From: Streptomyces flavidovirens DSM 40150
Lineage (GTDB): Bacteria > Actinomycetota > Actinomycetes > Streptomycetales > Streptomycetaceae
Assembly (NCBI RefSeq): GCF_000429085.1
Contig: NZ_AUBE01000014.1
Span: 142,995-206,994, forward strand
Length of the DNA: 64,000 nucleotides
Direction: 5' to 3'
In this document: positions 16,696-24,202 of the stretch, in pieces
How positions within the stretch are numbered: the first letter of the stretch is position 1
Layout: the number at the start of each line of letters is the position of its first letter
Notes under the pieces: model-generated
Told to the model about the DNA's origin: nothing
The model's input: only the letters and a program-made list of their open reading frames with translations
Databases searched by the model: none
Translations under genes and position numbers: made by a program

Positions 16696-18036
16696 TCACT
16701 TCCTGACGAGTGCGGCACGCGCCGCACGGACGAATCGGGTCGTACGGCGGGGAGGGCGCGGGCCCGCGCGGTCCTGCCACCAGACGGTCAGTTGCCTGCG
16801 GGCGGCCTCGTCCCCCGGCCGGCCGGTGGCCAGCAGGTGCTCGGCGAAGTCAAGTGCGTCACGCCGGTAACCGGCCGACATGGGCCGGGACTTGGCGTAC
16901 GCCAGGAACGCGTCGCGGTAGGCGGCGGCCCCCAGGAGCTGCGGGAGCTCCGGGGCGACCTTGGCCACGACGTCGGCCCGCTTCCCGGCGAGCGCACGGC
17001 TTTGGACGCGCAGGCGCGCGGAGTCGAAGCCGGCGGGGACGGGGGTTCCGGCGACGAGGGCGGAGAGAAGCGCGGCCTGCGCGAGCGCGACCCGGATACG
17101 GGCGTCGTCACCCCGCCGAGCACCCGCCGGCACCCCGACGACGGGGTCTTCGCCGCGCTCGGGAGCTGCGGGGGGCGTGGCCTGCGGCCGCTCGGCGCGC
17201 TGTGCCGGGGGCGTCAGGGCTGTGCGGATTCTGGTCAGTTCCCTGGCCAGGTCCTCCGTGGGCGGGAAGTTGTCGTCGCGCTCCAGGAGGACGCCCGGCG
17301 GGTCCGTGCGGGAGCGCAGGTCCGTCAGGATGTCGAGGACCGGCCGGGACACGGGGTGGGCGTGCGTGTCGTGCCAGACGCCGTCCTTTTCGATGCCGCC
17401 CGCCACGTGGACGTACGCGATCGCCTCCACCGGGAGCTCGTCGAGCGCCGCCGAAGGATCCTCGCCGCGGTTCACGTGGTTGGTGTGGAGGTTGGCCACG
17501 TCGATCAGGAGGCGGACGCCGGTCCGTGACACCAGCTCCGCCAGGAACTGACCCTCCGTCATGTCCTCGTCCGGCCAGTTGATCAGCGCCGCGATGTTCT
17601 CCAGCGCCAGCGGCACCGGCAGCGAGTCCTGCGCGATGCGCACGTTCTCGCACAGCACGTCGAGCGCGTCCCGGGTGCGCGGCACCGGCAGCAGGTGCCC
17701 GGCCTCCAGAAGCGGGCTTGCCGTGAGGGGGCCTCCCGCCCGTACGAACGCGATGTGCTCCGTGACGAGAGGGGCGCCCAGCGCCTCGGCCGTCGCCGCC
17801 AGGTCCGCCAGCCGGGCCGCGTCCGGGCGGTCCGCGCCGCCCAGGCCCAGCGAGACGCCGTGCGGGATCACCTTCGTACCGCGGGCGCGCAACCGGAGGA
17901 TGGAGTCGGGAAGGTGGCCGGGGCAGAGGTTCTCCGCCACCGCCTCGACCCAGTCGATGCCGGGCAGCCCCTCCACCGCGTCGGCGATCTCCGGGCGCCA
18001 GCCGATACCCGTACCGAGACGTCCAAGACGTTCCAT
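16696..18036 (-). CDS. DUF692 (MbnB/TglH/BufB-like) multinuclear iron enzyme with C-terminal extension
   Basis: Protein of 446 residues. Residues 1 to about 285 form a DUF692 TIM barrel with likely iron ligands visible in IPHGVSLGLGG, VTEHIAF, ALENIAAL, DVANLHTNHVN, YVHVAGG, DTHAHPV and LLERDDN. Characterised family members modify cysteine residues in ribosomal peptides. Residues about 310-446 are an Ala-rich helical region ending in VWWQDRAGP that may stand in for the separate partner protein other DUF692 systems need; that is inference. Start ATG at 18036. It leads a three-gene unit with the two TIGR04222 proteins. Conserved in Streptomyces; cellular role unknown to me. Confidence 0.88.
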   Translation of the reverse strand: MERLGRLGTGIGWRPEIADAVEGLPGIDWVEAVAENLCPGHLPDSILRLRARGTKVIPHGVSLGLGGADRPDAARLADLAATAEALGAPLVTEHIAFVRAGGPLTASPLLEAGHLLPVPRTRDALDVLCENVRIAQDSLPVPLALENIAALINWPDEDMTEGQFLAELVSRTGVRLLIDVANLHTNHVNRGEDPSAALDELPVEAIAYVHVAGGIEKDGVWHDTHAHPVSRPVLDILTDLRSRTDPPGVLLERDDNFPPTEDLARELTRIRTALTPPAQRAERPQATPPAAPERGEDPVVGVPAGARRGDDARIRVALAQAALLSALVAGTPVPAGFDSARLRVQSRALAGKRADVVAKVAPELPQLLGAAAYRDAFLAYAKSRPMSAGYRRDALDFAEHLLATGRPGDEAARRQLTVWWQDRAGPRPPRRTTRFVRAARAALVRK

Positions 18037-18126
18037 GTGTCCCCCTCCTCTGCTTCGTGCAGGGGTAATGGCCCCGGCGCGCCGCGCCGAATCCAGAGGA
18101 GGGGACGTTCAGAGGTTGATTTGAGG

Positions 18127-18915
18127 TTAGGGGGAAGGCTCGGGGCGGTTCGTGTTGACCGCCGGGCTGCCGATCTCGCCCTCCGGCTGCGCGGACGGCC
18201 GGGAGGTGAAGGTCTGGTCACCGGTCGGTACGGCGGCCGGCGGCGACGGGACCGTCACCGAGCCGTCGGGCGGCGGGGGCCCGGTCGGGCTCGCCGTGGT
18301 GTTGCCCGCGGCCTCGTTCGCCAGGGCGTCGAAGTCGACCAGACCGGTGGCCTCCAGCATGGTGATGTGGTCGAGGACGGTCTGGTTCGCGTCGGTCGCC
18401 AACTGCCGTATCAGCGCGTTGCGCGTGGTGTGCCGCACCTGGGCCACGAGGGAGAAGACCTTGCCGTGCGCGTTGCGCAGGAGGTTGGCGAACTTGCGCT
18501 CGTACTCCGGACCGCTCGCCGCCGACAGCTCCCTGAGCCACCCCTGCTGCTGCTCGTTGGGCTGGTTCGGCAGCGGAACGTTGAGCTGCGCGGCCACCGA
18601 ACGGGCCCGCTTGTCGAGGTCCGCGTGACCGACGACCAGGTGGTCACCGGCCTCCTTGATCGCCTCACTCGGGGCGCGCTCGATCGCCTGCTGTCCGGCC
18701 GGCAGCTCCCACAGGCCCGCCAGCCGCACCTTCACCAGGAAGTCCCGGTCGGTGGCGGACAGCGGGCCCCACTGGGTGGCGACCGTGGAGGCGTTGAGGT
18801 TGGCCTGGCCGGTGCCCGAGCGGTCCGCGTAGGACCACACCGGGAAGGCGAGTGCGCCGATGGTGGCGACAAGTGCCGCGATGATGAGTGCTGTTCCGTT
18901 GATGCGTCGCAACAA
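18127..18915 (-). CDS. DUF4142 secreted/membrane-anchored protein
   Basis: Exported protein of 262 residues. N-terminal hydrophobic segment INGTALIIAALVATIGALAF serves as signal or anchor. The DUF4142 four-helix domain follows (LSATDRDFLVKVRLAGLWELPAG, GHADLDKRARSVAAQL), then a Pro/Thr/Ser-rich tail (GPPPPDGSVTVPSPPAAVP) suited to the cell wall. Two TTG codons can start it; the first, at 18915, has GGGAG 5 bases upstream. No catalytic residues recognised. It is the last gene on the left that looks like ordinary conserved chromosome; the accessory cluster begins beyond it. Confidence 0.85.
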   Translation of the reverse strand: MLRRINGTALIIAALVATIGALAFPVWSYADRSGTGQANLNASTVATQWGPLSATDRDFLVKVRLAGLWELPAGQQAIERAPSEAIKEAGDHLVVGHADLDKRARSVAAQLNVPLPNQPNEQQQGWLRELSAASGPEYERKFANLLRNAHGKVFSLVAQVRHTTRNALIRQLATDANQTVLDHITMLEATGLVDFDALANEAAGNTTASPTGPPPPDGSVTVPSPPAAVPTGDQTFTSRPSAQPEGEIGSPAVNTNRPEPSP

Positions 18916-18978
18916 AGTGTCTCCCGAGCCGATGCGTTACACCGTCGAACCAACCGCCTGCCGAGCGGCCGGACAACC

Positions 18979-18990
18979 TACTTGCAAGTA
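18979..18990. promoter_or_regulatory. palindrome TACTTGCAAGTA upstream of the DUF4142 gene
   Basis: Perfect 12-bp palindrome within CCTACTTGCAAGTA, about 64 bases before the DUF4142 start and at the left border of the cluster. The same 14 bases recur at 28537-28550 inside the cluster. Probably a repressor site; the regulator is not identified. Confidence 0.5.
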
Positions 18991-19047
18991 TTCGTAGGTA
19001 CGTGTGACGCAGCCGACGCGTTCAACGCCGCGCGGCGAAAATCCGGT

Positions 19048-19830
19048 TCAGGCCCCGCGCCGCCCGGCGACGCAGCGCGGTGACGCGGACAGCTCGGTGG
19101 TGTGCAGGTCGACGATGAGCAGGCCAGGAGCAGCGTCGAGCTGGTGCCGCACTTCCCCGGATGGCGAAACGGCCATGCTGCGCCCGATCCCCAGGGGTTC
19201 GGTGCCAGGGTCCCGGCCAATGGACCGCGGTGAGGCCTGATCGCAAGCGAGGACCCAGGCACCACTGTCCAGTGCGCGGGCGCGGACCAGAACGTCCCAC
19301 TGGTCCGCCTTCCCCGGGCCGTCGGCCCAGGAAGCGGGCAGCAGGATGGCCTGCGCACCCCGCGCGGCCAGCTCGTGGAAGAGGCTGGGGAAGCGGACGT
19401 CGTAGCAGGTGGCGACGCCGAAGGTCAGGCCGTTCAACTGGAAGGTCACAGGCTGTCGGCCGGGCGCCACCGTCTCCGACTCGGTGTAGCCGAGCGCATC
19501 GAAGAGGTGGATCTTGTCGTAGTGGGTGTCGACACCCGGCCCTGTGATCAGCAGGGTGTTTCTGACCCGGCCGCCGTCGCCCGGAGTGAACATGCCCACG
19601 ACGACGGTGAGACCGGCTCTGGCCGACATGGCGCGTACGGCCTCTGCCCACGGCCCCTTCAGCGGCTCGGCCACAGCGGCGAGCGGGGTCCCGAAGCGGG
19701 CCATGGCCGCCTCCGGAAACACCACGAGGTCTGCCTGGTGCCCGGCCGCCTCGGCGATACCGGCCTCGATGATCTCGAGATTCCGCCGGGGATCGGAGTC
19801 GGACAGCATCTGGTTCAACGCTATGCGCAA
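19048..19830 (-). CDS. carbon-nitrogen hydrolase (nitrilase superfamily)
   Basis: Cytoplasmic C-N hydrolase of about 260 residues with the Glu-Lys-Cys triad: Glu40 in VVFPEAAMARFG, Lys106 in YDKIHLFDALG and Cys142 in GVATCYDVRFP. These elements fit omega-amidase or deaminated-glutathione-amidase-like members better than true nitrilases. The start is uncertain: TTG at 19830 has AGAGAGG upstream and gives the usual LRIALNQM beginning; another TTG at 19854 is in frame. It is last in the minus-strand operon that begins at 24058, 70 bases after the ligase gene, so it may process an amide in the cluster pathway or be a chromosomal neighbour. Confidence 0.82.
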   Translation of the reverse strand: MRIALNQMLSDSDPRRNLEIIEAGIAEAAGHQADLVVFPEAAMARFGTPLAAVAEPLKGPWAEAVRAMSARAGLTVVVGMFTPGDGGRVRNTLLITGPGVDTHYDKIHLFDALGYTESETVAPGRQPVTFQLNGLTFGVATCYDVRFPSLFHELAARGAQAILLPASWADGPGKADQWDVLVRARALDSGAWVLACDQASPRSIGRDPGTEPLGIGRSMAVSPSGEVRHQLDAAPGLLIVDLHTTELSASPRCVAGRRGA

Positions 19831-19900
19831 CGGCGTGCCCTCTCTACGGCGCAAGCGCGGCCCGCGTACCGGCCCATGTGCTTGCAGGCACTGACGGGGG

Positions 19901-21418
19901 TCATCGCAGAGTTCCCTGTTCGAGTTCCGCGGCCATATGGGTACGGGCGGGCTTTCCGCTCGCCGTCCGGGTGACGGCGCTGTGGGTCACCTCGATCACG
20001 CGCTCCGGAGCCATACCGAAGTCGGCAGCCACACGGGTGGCGACCTGGGCGGTGTCGATGTGCCGGGCCCGCTCCGGCACGACGACGACGGCGAATGACT
20101 CGCCGGACGGCAGGACCACGCACTCGGCGACACCGGGAACCGTTGCGGCCACCTGCTCGATGTCCGTGGCGAAGACATTCACGCCGTTGACAGAGATACG
20201 GTCGCCTCTGCGGCCGCTCAGATACAACCGGCCCGACCGCAGACACCCCAGGTCGCCCGTGTCGAACCAGGTGGTGCGATGGTCGGTGCCCCCGTCGTAG
20301 CCGTCGAACAGCGTGGCTCCGCGCAGCTGTACCGAGCCGACCTCCGCCTCCGCGCAGTCGAGTCCCGACTCGTCCACGATGCGCAGGTCGAGGCCGGGCA
20401 TGGTGCTGCCGAGACACGCGGCTGTGGTGGGCCCGTCCGCTCGGAAGCTGGCGCCCGCGTCCACATAGCGGTGCGAGGTGGCCATCAGCGCCGCCTCGGC
20501 GAGTCCGTAGCAGAACACCAGTGCCGTCGAGTCGAATCCCAGGGGCCCGGCGGCGTCGAGGAAGGTGCGCACCGACTGCGGGCGGATGGGTTCAGCCCCG
20601 CAGAACACGGTGCGCCAGGCGCTGAAAAGCTGCCGATCGGGTGCTTCCTGTCCCTCCGCTGCCTCCCCGATCCGGGCTGAGAGATAACGGAGCATGAAGT
20701 CGGGGAAGGCGCTGTGCACACCCTCCGCGTCCCGCACCAGCCGCAGTGCCGCCATGGGCCTGCGCAGGAAGGTGCCCGGGTCCTCGACCACCAGGTCGAT
20801 TCCCTGGACCAGGGAGGTCAGTACCCCGATGAGGCCCATGTCGTGATGGAGCGGCAGGGCGATCAGCCCGGCGTGGCCCGGCTTCATGCCTGCGACGGTT
20901 CGGATGGCCTCGATATTGCCGAGCACGGCACGGTGGCTGAGCGGTATGGGACGCGGCATTCCGGTGGAGCCGCTCGTGTACTGGATGAACGCGAGGTCGT
21001 CACGGTCAGCCGGGGCGGGCTCGGGCGTGGCCTGCGGACGGAGCACCAACTGGAGCTCGTTCAGGCCGTGTCCGGTGATGCGGAAAGCATGGCGCACGCG
21101 CTGCTGCCGCATCACCATCGAGAAGTACTGCCCGGTGATCGCCCCTGGAACGCGCGGCTTTACGGAGACGGGGATCGCGCCCAGATGCATCAGGCCCAGG
21201 AAGGCAAGCACACCCTCACGGGAGCTGCTGATGCGGAGCATCACCCGGTCTTTCGGGCGTACCCCTTGCTGCGCGAAGCCACCGGCTGCCGCCGCGATCT
21301 GCTCGGCGAACACCGGGTACGTCAGGCACTCCCGCTTGGCGGAGGTACCGAAGGTGACGGTGGCGTCGTGCCGGCAGGCCTGTCCGGCGATGGCCTCCTG
21401 CAGCGTGCTCGCGGTCAT
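19901..21418 (-). CDS. adenylate-forming acyl ligase (FAAL-like)
   Basis: ANL-superfamily ligase of 505 residues that should activate an acyl group as acyl-AMP. ATP-binding P-loop QYTSGSTGMPRP lies near residue 150, the FAAL-type PLHHDMGLIGVLTSLVQG follows, then YGLAEAALMA, the hinge TGDLG and GRRGDRISVNGVNVFATDIE. The C-terminal catalytic Lys is in TRTASGKPART. The stretch HHDMGLIG is typical of fatty acyl-AMP ligases that load acyl carrier proteins rather than CoA. An ACP (23160) and PPTase lie in the same operon. Its GTGA/ATGA overlap with the thioesterase (21415-21418) shows coupling. Substrate unknown. Confidence 0.87.
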   Translation of the reverse strand: MTASTLQEAIAGQACRHDATVTFGTSAKRECLTYPVFAEQIAAAAGGFAQQGVRPKDRVMLRISSSREGVLAFLGLMHLGAIPVSVKPRVPGAITGQYFSMVMRQQRVRHAFRITGHGLNELQLVLRPQATPEPAPADRDDLAFIQYTSGSTGMPRPIPLSHRAVLGNIEAIRTVAGMKPGHAGLIALPLHHDMGLIGVLTSLVQGIDLVVEDPGTFLRRPMAALRLVRDAEGVHSAFPDFMLRYLSARIGEAAEGQEAPDRQLFSAWRTVFCGAEPIRPQSVRTFLDAAGPLGFDSTALVFCYGLAEAALMATSHRYVDAGASFRADGPTTAACLGSTMPGLDLRIVDESGLDCAEAEVGSVQLRGATLFDGYDGGTDHRTTWFDTGDLGCLRSGRLYLSGRRGDRISVNGVNVFATDIEQVAATVPGVAECVVLPSGESFAVVVVPERARHIDTAQVATRVAADFGMAPERVIEVTHSAVTRTASGKPARTHMAAELEQGTLR

Positions 21419-21840
21419 GCCGCCCTTCCCGGAACGTTCAACAGGGACCGCAGGTCGGCCCGGTGAATCTGTTTGGTGTCACGGTCGACGAGCCCCAGCC
21501 GGACCCGGCCCCGGGCGACAACGGTGCCGTCGCTCCGCTCGATGTCCTGGGTGAGAGTGAAGCTGTACGTGGACTGCCCTGCCAGCGACGTACGGACGAA
21601 GAGACGGCCCACCGGGTCCCAGTCGACCGCCTTCAGGTAATCGAGCTGGAGCTGCAGGACCACGGCCACCAGAGAGCTGTCCCGCAGGTCGACTCCCAGG
21701 GCGAGCCCCCACTGCCAGCGGCCCGACTCGAGAAGCTGGACATGCACACTGTTGTTCAGATGTCCGGCCCAGTCGAAGTCGTTGGGGCGCAGGGCGACTT
21801 CACAGGTGTGCTCGAATTCCTGTGGTGTGACGGTGTTCAT
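21415..21840 (-). CDS. acyl-CoA/acyl-ACP thioesterase (single hotdog, 4HBT type)
   Basis: Hotdog-fold thioesterase of 141 residues. The catalytic-loop pattern RPNDFDWAGHLNNSVHVQLL matches the 4HBT arrangement, in which an Asp near the helix acts on the thioester. Further beta strands VVLQLQLDYLKAVDWD and YSFTLTQDIERSDG complete the fold. Start ATG at 21840 overlaps the PPTase stop (ATGA) and its stop overlaps the ligase start, so it is embedded in a tightly coupled run. Probably releases or proofreads an acyl intermediate on the ACP at 23160. Confidence 0.83.
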   Translation of the reverse strand: MNTVTPQEFEHTCEVALRPNDFDWAGHLNNSVHVQLLESGRWQWGLALGVDLRDSSLVAVVLQLQLDYLKAVDWDPVGRLFVRTSLAGQSTYSFTLTQDIERSDGTVVARGRVRLGLVDRDTKQIHRADLRSLLNVPGRAA

Positions 21841-22229
21841 GAGGCCGGCCCTCCGCTTCTCGCCGGCTCGGCCAGGAGTACGACCACCGCACCGGCCAGA
21901 TCACCGGTGTGGCTGATCGACACTTCCATGGCGAGGCGTTGCTGCCGGTGCCACTGGGCGATCTGCCCGTGCAGTTGTATCCGGGGCTGCCCCGCAGGGC
22001 CGTGTACCACCTCCACCTCGGGAAAGGTGTGGGCCGGTGCGCCGCCCAGGGAGCTGAGCGCCTTGACGAAGGCCTCCTTGGCCGAGAACAGCCCGGCCAA
22101 GGAGGTGTACGGGTCAGGGCGGGAGTGGCAGTGCGCGCGCTCGCCGTCGGTGAACAGGACGCCGCTATCGAGCAAGTGCGGCTTCGCGCGCAGCTCCGTT
22201 ACGGACTGCAGATCGAATCCGGTCGACAT
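21837..22229 (-). CDS. holo-ACP synthase (AcpS-type 4'-phosphopantetheinyl transferase)
   Basis: Small PPTase of 130 residues that transfers phosphopantetheine from CoA to carrier-protein serines. It shows a degenerate first motif (MSTGFDLQSVTE) and a clear second motif, LFSAKEAFVKAL, which carries the Mg-binding Glu and the conserved Lys. The C-terminal SISHTGDLAGAVVVLLAE is typical. Start ATG at 22229 lies within the 3' end of the desaturase-like gene (65-base overlap). Present in addition to the Sfp-type enzyme at 30077, so the cluster encodes two PPTases for three carrier proteins. Confidence 0.85.
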   Translation of the reverse strand: MSTGFDLQSVTELRAKPHLLDSGVLFTDGERAHCHSRPDPYTSLAGLFSAKEAFVKALSSLGGAPAHTFPEVEVVHGPAGQPRIQLHGQIAQWHRQQRLAMEVSISHTGDLAGAVVVLLAEPARSGGPAS

Positions 22230-23139
22230 CGTTCGTCCGCAGGCTGGCGAAGTAGGCACGCTTGAGATCCTCATACGACTGGGTGTGGATTCCGGTCACC
22301 TCGCGGACCAGGGCGAACACGCTGGTCAGCTTCTTCGCGTGCACCGAACCCTCGTGCAGCGCCTCGTCGCCGAGGCCGAACTCCTCCTCGGCGGTGCGGG
22401 TCCGCTCCCACCAGTTCACGAAGCCCTCGCGCTCGGTCTGGGCGTCACGGGCCGAGCCGAACGTCTCGCCGCCGTCGGGACGGACCCAGGTGTACGCCAT
22501 CGACAGGACGTCCTTGATGGGGTAGACCCCGGACTCCACGAGCGCCTTGGCGAAGGAGGCGAAGTACTGCCGGTGCTGCACCTCGTCCTTCATGACCGTG
22601 TGGAAGACGTCACGCACCAGGCCGTCCTTGGTGGTGCGGGACTGCCAGCCGTACGACACACACGCCTCGATCTCGACACACGCCTGGAGAATGCAGACCC
22701 GCGCGTAGTTGTCGGTGGGGAAAGGGCCCCGGTGCTCGATCACCTCGCCCTCGTCGATCGGGTCGATGCCCGCCATCTCCATGAGCCGGCCGAAGGCGAC
22801 CTCGTGGTGCGCCTCCTCCTCCAGCCAGTAGCGCGCCGACCAGGCCGCGGCGATGTGCAGGACGTCGGCCCCGAGCGGGTTCGACTCGCGTATTTCGCCG
22901 GCCAGCTTGACGCCGTCCACGGCGAGCCGGATACCGGCGGGCTGGGTGGTCAGCTCGGCGCGGGAGGCGTGCCACAGCGCGGCCTTGTCGCCGGGGGCCG
23001 GACGGGACAGCCGGCGGCCGTCGAAGAGGTTGTCCGTGCCCCAGCGGCGCTGCTCGTGGTAGCTCTGCTGGACGCGCAGCACATCGCTGATGGTGGCCCC
23101 CGCGCGGAGCTCCTTGACGATGTCGGTCATGATCAACAT
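22165..23139 (-). CDS. ferritin-like di-iron acyl-ACP desaturase/oxygenase
   Basis: Soluble di-iron protein of 324 residues, acyl-ACP-desaturase-like. Iron-binding motifs EEEAHHE at residues 107-113 and DEVQH at 185-189 give the paired EXXH-type pattern; other helices supply the remaining Glu ligands (CVEIEACVS). It probably desaturates or hydroxylates an acyl chain or aminoacyl group on the neighbouring ACP, with electrons from a ferredoxin (one is at 52285). Divergent from the more standard desaturase at 43030, so it may act on a different substrate. ATG at 23139 chosen; ATG at 23130 also possible. Follows the ACP by 20 bases. Confidence 0.8.
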   Translation of the reverse strand: MLIMTDIVKELRAGATISDVLRVQQSYHEQRRWGTDNLFDGRRLSRPAPGDKAALWHASRAELTTQPAGIRLAVDGVKLAGEIRESNPLGADVLHIAAAWSARYWLEEEAHHEVAFGRLMEMAGIDPIDEGEVIEHRGPFPTDNYARVCILQACVEIEACVSYGWQSRTTKDGLVRDVFHTVMKDEVQHRQYFASFAKALVESGVYPIKDVLSMAYTWVRPDGGETFGSARDAQTEREGFVNWWERTRTAEEEFGLGDEALHEGSVHAKKLTSVFALVREVTGIHTQSYEDLKRAYFASLRTNDVDRIRSAVRNGAAREAALAR

Positions 23140-23159
23140 GGGTCGGGACGCCCTTCCGT

Positions 23160-23420
23160 TCAGGAGGAGGTGGTGGCGAGCTGCTTGCCCAGCGCCGTGA
23201 CGACGTCCTCGGCGGTGTGGTCGAGGGTCATCGTCGGCAGTTCCACGTCGTCGTCGACACCGACGTCGGCGAGGCCGCCCGCGAACGCGTCAAGCAGGTC
23301 GATGGAGTTGATCGCGTGCGGCGAGGCGACCAGGACGGCGGAGAGCGGCCGCCCGTCGAACACCTCTTCCTGCGGCAGGCCGAGCCGGCGCGCGATGTTG
23401 GTCCTGAGTTCGGTGAGCAT
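23160..23420 (-). CDS. acyl carrier protein (86 aa)
   Basis: Free-standing carrier protein. The phosphopantetheine-accepting Ser lies in AINSIDLLDAFAGG near residue 40; surrounding acidic helices (VGVDDDVELPTMTLDHTAEDVV) are ACP-like. The usual DSL triad is replaced by NSI, so the family call rests on position and helix pattern. Start ATG at 23420 with CAGGGAGA upstream. Flanked by desaturase, PPTase and FAAL-like ligase genes, so the operon forms a self-contained acyl-ACP unit. Confidence 0.83.
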   Translation of the reverse strand: MLTELRTNIARRLGLPQEEVFDGRPLSAVLVASPHAINSIDLLDAFAGGLADVGVDDDVELPTMTLDHTAEDVVTALGKQLATTSS

Positions 23421-23437
23421 GGATGTCTCCCTGTGGG

Positions 23438-24058
23438 TCAGTGCTGCGGTGATGTCGCGGGGGCGGCCGGAGGCGTCCAGCCGGGCGTGCGCCCGAGCGC
23501 CGCCAGGACGAGGTCGAGCGTGGGCGCTCCACGGACCGGGGCCAGGGCAGGTGCGAACAGTGCGGCGGGGCCGAGCCTGCGGTCGTCGTCGGGCACACGC
23601 AGGGCGAAGACCAGGGCGGCCTCGGCGATGTCGTCGTCCGGCTCCGGGTTCAGGCCGAGGGTCCGGGCCACATCCCAGCCGTGCACGACGTAGTCCAGGA
23701 AGTGGAACCCGATCGCGACCGAGGCGGGGAAGGTGGTCGTCGTACTGATCTCCGGGAGGCTGAACTCGCGGGTGAGGGTGCCCGGTCGGGCGAAGGCGTC
23801 GAGGACCGCCTCGGCGGCGGCGCGATAGGTCTTCACCGGGTCGTCACCGAGTTCGGCGGGCTGCCACGCACAGAGGTCGGAGCCGCCCCCGGCCGCGGCG
23901 GCCGCGAAGCCGTGGTGCTGGCCCGTCATGTGGGCCACCAGCTCACGGAGGTTCCAGTCCGCGCACGGAGTGGGGGCCTCCCAGGTGTCGGCTGTCGCCT
24001 GTTCCAGTAGGCGTACGGTCTCCAGCACTGCCGTCCGGTCTAACTTCCGGATATCCAT
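23438..24058 (-). CDS. maleylpyruvate-isomerase / mycothiol-dependent-type (DinB superfamily) protein
   Basis: Protein of 206 residues of the TIGR03086-like DinB/MPI fold. Metal-binding His residues are in LVAHMTGQHHGF and in GFHFLDYVVHGWDVAR, with CADWNLRELVAH preceding them. Actinobacterial relatives are often mycothiol-dependent transferases or isomerases, but the substrate here is unknown. Start ATG at 24058 with GAAAGGAT upstream. First gene of the minus-strand operon running down to 19048; an operator-like site sits 34 bases before the start. Confidence 0.82.
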   Translation of the reverse strand: MDIRKLDRTAVLETVRLLEQATADTWEAPTPCADWNLRELVAHMTGQHHGFAAAAAGGGSDLCAWQPAELGDDPVKTYRAAAEAVLDAFARPGTLTREFSLPEISTTTTFPASVAIGFHFLDYVVHGWDVARTLGLNPEPDDDIAEAALVFALRVPDDDRRLGPAALFAPALAPVRGAPTLDLVLAALGRTPGWTPPAAPATSPQH

Positions 24059-24091
24059 GCGGATCCTTTCGGCGAGTGGACAGTAAAACAA

Positions 24092-24113
24092 TAGCACGAC
24101 CGTACGTTTAGTT
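24092..24113. promoter_or_regulatory. TetR-type operator, site A
   Basis: Contains TAGCACGACCGTACGTTTAG, matching the core shared by eight sites in this window. It lies just upstream of the 24058 gene and would control the ACP/desaturase/ligase operon. Confidence 0.65.
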
Positions 24114-24132
24114 AGTTAGCCGGTAAGAAAAA

Positions 24133-24170
24133 GCCGTGGGGCCCGGTCCTGACCGGCCGGGCCCCACGGC
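24133..24170 (-). terminator. intrinsic terminator after the HpgT-like gene
   Basis: Perfect 14-bp inverted repeat (GCCGTGGGGCCCGG and complement, loop 10 bases). On the minus strand it is followed by a T-rich run (TTTTTCTTA), so it reads as a classical terminator for the aminotransferase transcript and insulates it from the next operon. Confidence 0.85.
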
Positions 24171-24202
24171 CTCGTGCTCCCGCTCCGCGCGCACCCGGGT
24201 CG

